Below the pieces are notes generated by a model, which saw only the letters and a list, made by a program, of their open reading frames with translations, was not told where the DNA came from and searched no databases. A stretch of 20,885 nucleotides of DNA, from contig JANBQC010000504.1 of the NCBI GenBank assembly GCA_027576995.1, positions 1-20,885 on the forward strand, given 5' to 3'. The translations under genes and the position numbers were made by a program. The stretch comes from Dimargaris cristalligena. Lineage: Eukaryota; Kickxellomycota; Dimargaritomycetes; Dimargaritales; Dimargaritaceae. Position 1 is the stretch's first letter. Every line of letters begins with the position of its first letter. Positions 19,360-20,885 of the stretch are shown piece after piece.

Positions 19360-20240
19360 ATGGAAAAGCCCACCCCTCGTGTCAACTCGGCGTTGCTCCC
19401 CAACTACATCAACCACTCGGTTCGCATCGTAGGCAAGGTCATTCAGGTAGGTTGACCCCCCCCCCTCCACTCTCACCTTTTAACCCCGCCATCCCCACGC
19501 CTTCTGGGAGTCTCGTCGACGAAATAAAGTCAGTTCAGAATCCCCCCATTTAACCTACCCACCCTTTCACCCTGCATGCCACTGGGCCCATGCTGATCAT
19601 TCGTTTAGATCCAAGGCAACAAGGCCGTGCTGGAGGCCTCCGACCATGGCAAGGTCCTGGTTAACTTGGTTCCGGTAAGTACCGACGGAGCAATCGAATC
19701 ACCCCCCTCTAGTATACCCTTAGCCACACGTCTAGTAGAGGGCTTTGTGTAATAATCGGGCCGCATAACGGTCTGCTTCATTATAATAGACAATATTATA
19801 CATTCGTATTTAACCACCACTATCCTAATATATCAATACCGTGTCATATATATGAATATATAAATATATATATATATATATAGCAAAATAACATTGGCTC
19901 CCAGTACGTTGAAATCATCGGGTTGGTTCAAGAGGACCGCTCTATCCAAGAATTCTCGTCTTGTAATATGGGCGAAAAATTCGGTAAGTAGCTCTCCCGT
20001 GGTCAAGTGTAAAATAACCACCTCCCTTATTCCTCCTCCTCGACTCTCAGCCAGCCTAATATAATGCTCCCCATTAACTATAATTGATAAGAAAACCACA
20101 TTACTCAATTCAATCCAATGTAATCCGCACATGTCTAACCCATTAATATTTAAATTGTACCTATCCATCTGTATACAGACTTACCAACGTATAACAAACT
20201 GGTCGAACTATCTCACCGGCACCAAGGACTGTTCCAATAG
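19360..20240 (+). CDS. RPA3: Replication protein A small subunit (RPA14/RPA3), four exons
   Basis: Exons are 19360-19446, 19609-19674, 19905-19983 and 20179-20240. Introns are 162, 230 and 195 bases, all GT-AG, with phases 0, 0 and 1 in order. The product is 97 residues. Residues 1-29 include PRVNSALLPNYINHSVRIVG, which lines up with the RPA3 N-terminal pattern of P-R-[IV]-N followed by a V-x-[FIV]-V-G strand. Exon 2 gives IQGNKAVLEASDHGKVLVNL, exon 3 YVEIIGLVQEDRSIQEFSS, and exon 4 DLPTYNKLVELSHRHQGLF. Together these form an OB-fold, with the V-E-[IV]-[IV]-G strand and the final D-L-x-x-Y-N helix that packs in the RPA trimer core. RPA binds single-stranded DNA in replication, repair and recombination, and RPA3 is the scaffold subunit. 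Family members are usually 110-120 residues, so this is short. All donors are close to consensus (two are GTAAGT). The exons are too small to show as open frames, which makes the gene easy to miss. Confidence 0.92.
19846..19882. repeat. TA-rich microsatellite in RPA3 intron 2
   Basis: An interrupted TA run (ATATATGAATATATAAATAT, continued to 19882) lies about 20 bases upstream of the exon 3 acceptor. It is simple sequence. Confidence 0.85.
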
Positions 20241-20885
20241 CTGAATTTCCGATGATGTCAGCGCCTTTAATTGCAGCGGCTGCCTAATATATCTGTTACA
20301 ACCATTGTTTACCAATAAGCCTCTATCTACCTGAATCGGGTTTAAACCTTAAAAATAGCACCCGGTAGTAGCGGCTACACTTTCCCACTGTGACTCAAGC
20401 ACCCGCAAGTTTGGAGCATGGGGCTAGTCGGATTCGGATAACACCAAATTATAAAAGACAGCTATACGCATGGGGATTTATTAAAATTGGGCTTATCTGG
20501 AAAGTTGGGTGGAGCTAAATATAAAATGAACAGCAGGGGTAGTAAATTGGTTGCTTGAGTGTTTCGGCGAAACTGTAAATGTACAACATAGAGCAGGAAA
20601 GAGGGAATAGAGGGTGATTAAGGGTAACGTTCCCGTTGGCCAGGATAGTCAAAGATTAAACCGCCGGAATAGATTCCACCGTCCAAGGATTGCCACGAAT
20701 AAGCCTTTTCAGATAGCCGAGGGATCCAATCCATCGCAAAATTAGGACAGAATATGGGTGACCTTCAACCCAACTGTATAAGATTTTACACAATTTGTGT
20801 ATGGGATAATAACTTTTGACCAGTAATATTTACCTCGTCAAATGGATTATTCGTTATACAGCCTGGGTGAACTTCTGCCATATAG
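20241..20885. other. Intergenic region 3' of RPA3, with MITE copy 3
   Basis: This stretch holds the RPA3 3' side. No AATAAA was found directly after the stop. Apart from the MITE-like element at 20755-20880, nothing was recognised. Confidence 0.5.
20755..20880 (+). mobile_element. MITE-like element, copy 3 (shorter, 126 bp)
   Basis: This is the third and most diverged copy, in the same orientation as the others. It starts TGGGTGACCTTC and ends TGAACTTCTGCCA, with a perfect inner inverted pair CTGTATAA/TTATACAG, and is flanked by TA on both sides. It lacks 12 bp relative to the 138-bp copies, in the middle region where they read GAATATATRTGAGAATA. It ends five bases before the window edge. 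It has no coding capacity. Confidence 0.75.

Noticed and set aside
19092..19553. 153-codon plus-strand frame running through the RPA3 start
   Set aside because: It is in a different frame from the RPA3 exons and continues through intron 1. The spliced RPA3 product has a clear family match and this frame does not.
1..20885. tRNA, 5S rRNA or snRNA genes
   Set aside because: I looked for T-arm words such as GGTTCGA and their complements. The few hits fall inside protein-coding exons without cloverleaf context. A covariance-model scan would settle this.
1..20885. A secondary-metabolite or defence gene cluster
   Set aside because: All recognised genes are housekeeping or transport genes with no shared pathway, and no core biosynthetic enzyme is present.

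Overview
The window looks like a gene-dense piece of nuclear chromosome from a fungus, probably an early-diverging (non-Dikarya) one. The reasons are short GT-AG introns of about 145-360 bases in compact genes, a CLC exchanger of the Gef1/ClC-3 type, a NIPA-type membrane protein, an animal-like PIG-Y C-terminus rather than the short yeast Eri1 form, and a stand-alone glutamate-type mitochondrial carrier. The lineage call is inference. No rRNA, tRNA, CRISPR or bacterial operon structure was seen.

Layout. The minus strand carries, from the left edge: the 5' part of cytosolic isoleucyl-tRNA synthetase (<1-1954, cut by the window edge); a two-exon WD40-repeat protein with a long disordered N-terminus (3469-6187); a two-exon SLC25 carrier of the mitochondrial glutamate/aspartate-glutamate branch (7526-8727); a five-exon CLC 2Cl-/H+ exchanger with two CBS domains (9773-13134); and an intronless NIPA/DUF803 membrane protein, probably a Mg2+ transporter (15600-17039). 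The plus strand carries, divergent from the NIPA gene, a PIG-Y-like subunit of the GPI-GlcNAc transferase with a long N-terminal extension (17854-18699), then a four-exon gene for the small replication protein A subunit, RPA3 (19360-20240). Its exons are so short that an open-reading-frame scan does not reveal it.

The genes are unrelated housekeeping functions (translation, mitochondrial transport, endomembrane ion transport, GPI anchor synthesis, DNA replication) and do not form a pathway cluster. Two of them, CLC and NIPA, are membrane ion transporters that are adjacent and on the same strand.

The main non-genic signal is a family of three similar short elements (138, 138 and 126 bp), all in the same orientation and all in intergenic DNA at 2533-2670, 14774-14911 and 20755-20880. 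They have imperfect terminal inverted repeats of about 30 bp and a 2-bp flanking duplication, so they look like MITEs (small non-autonomous DNA transposons). TA-rich simple repeats occur in one intron each of the WD40, CLC and RPA3 genes. I found no convincing new multi-gene system.
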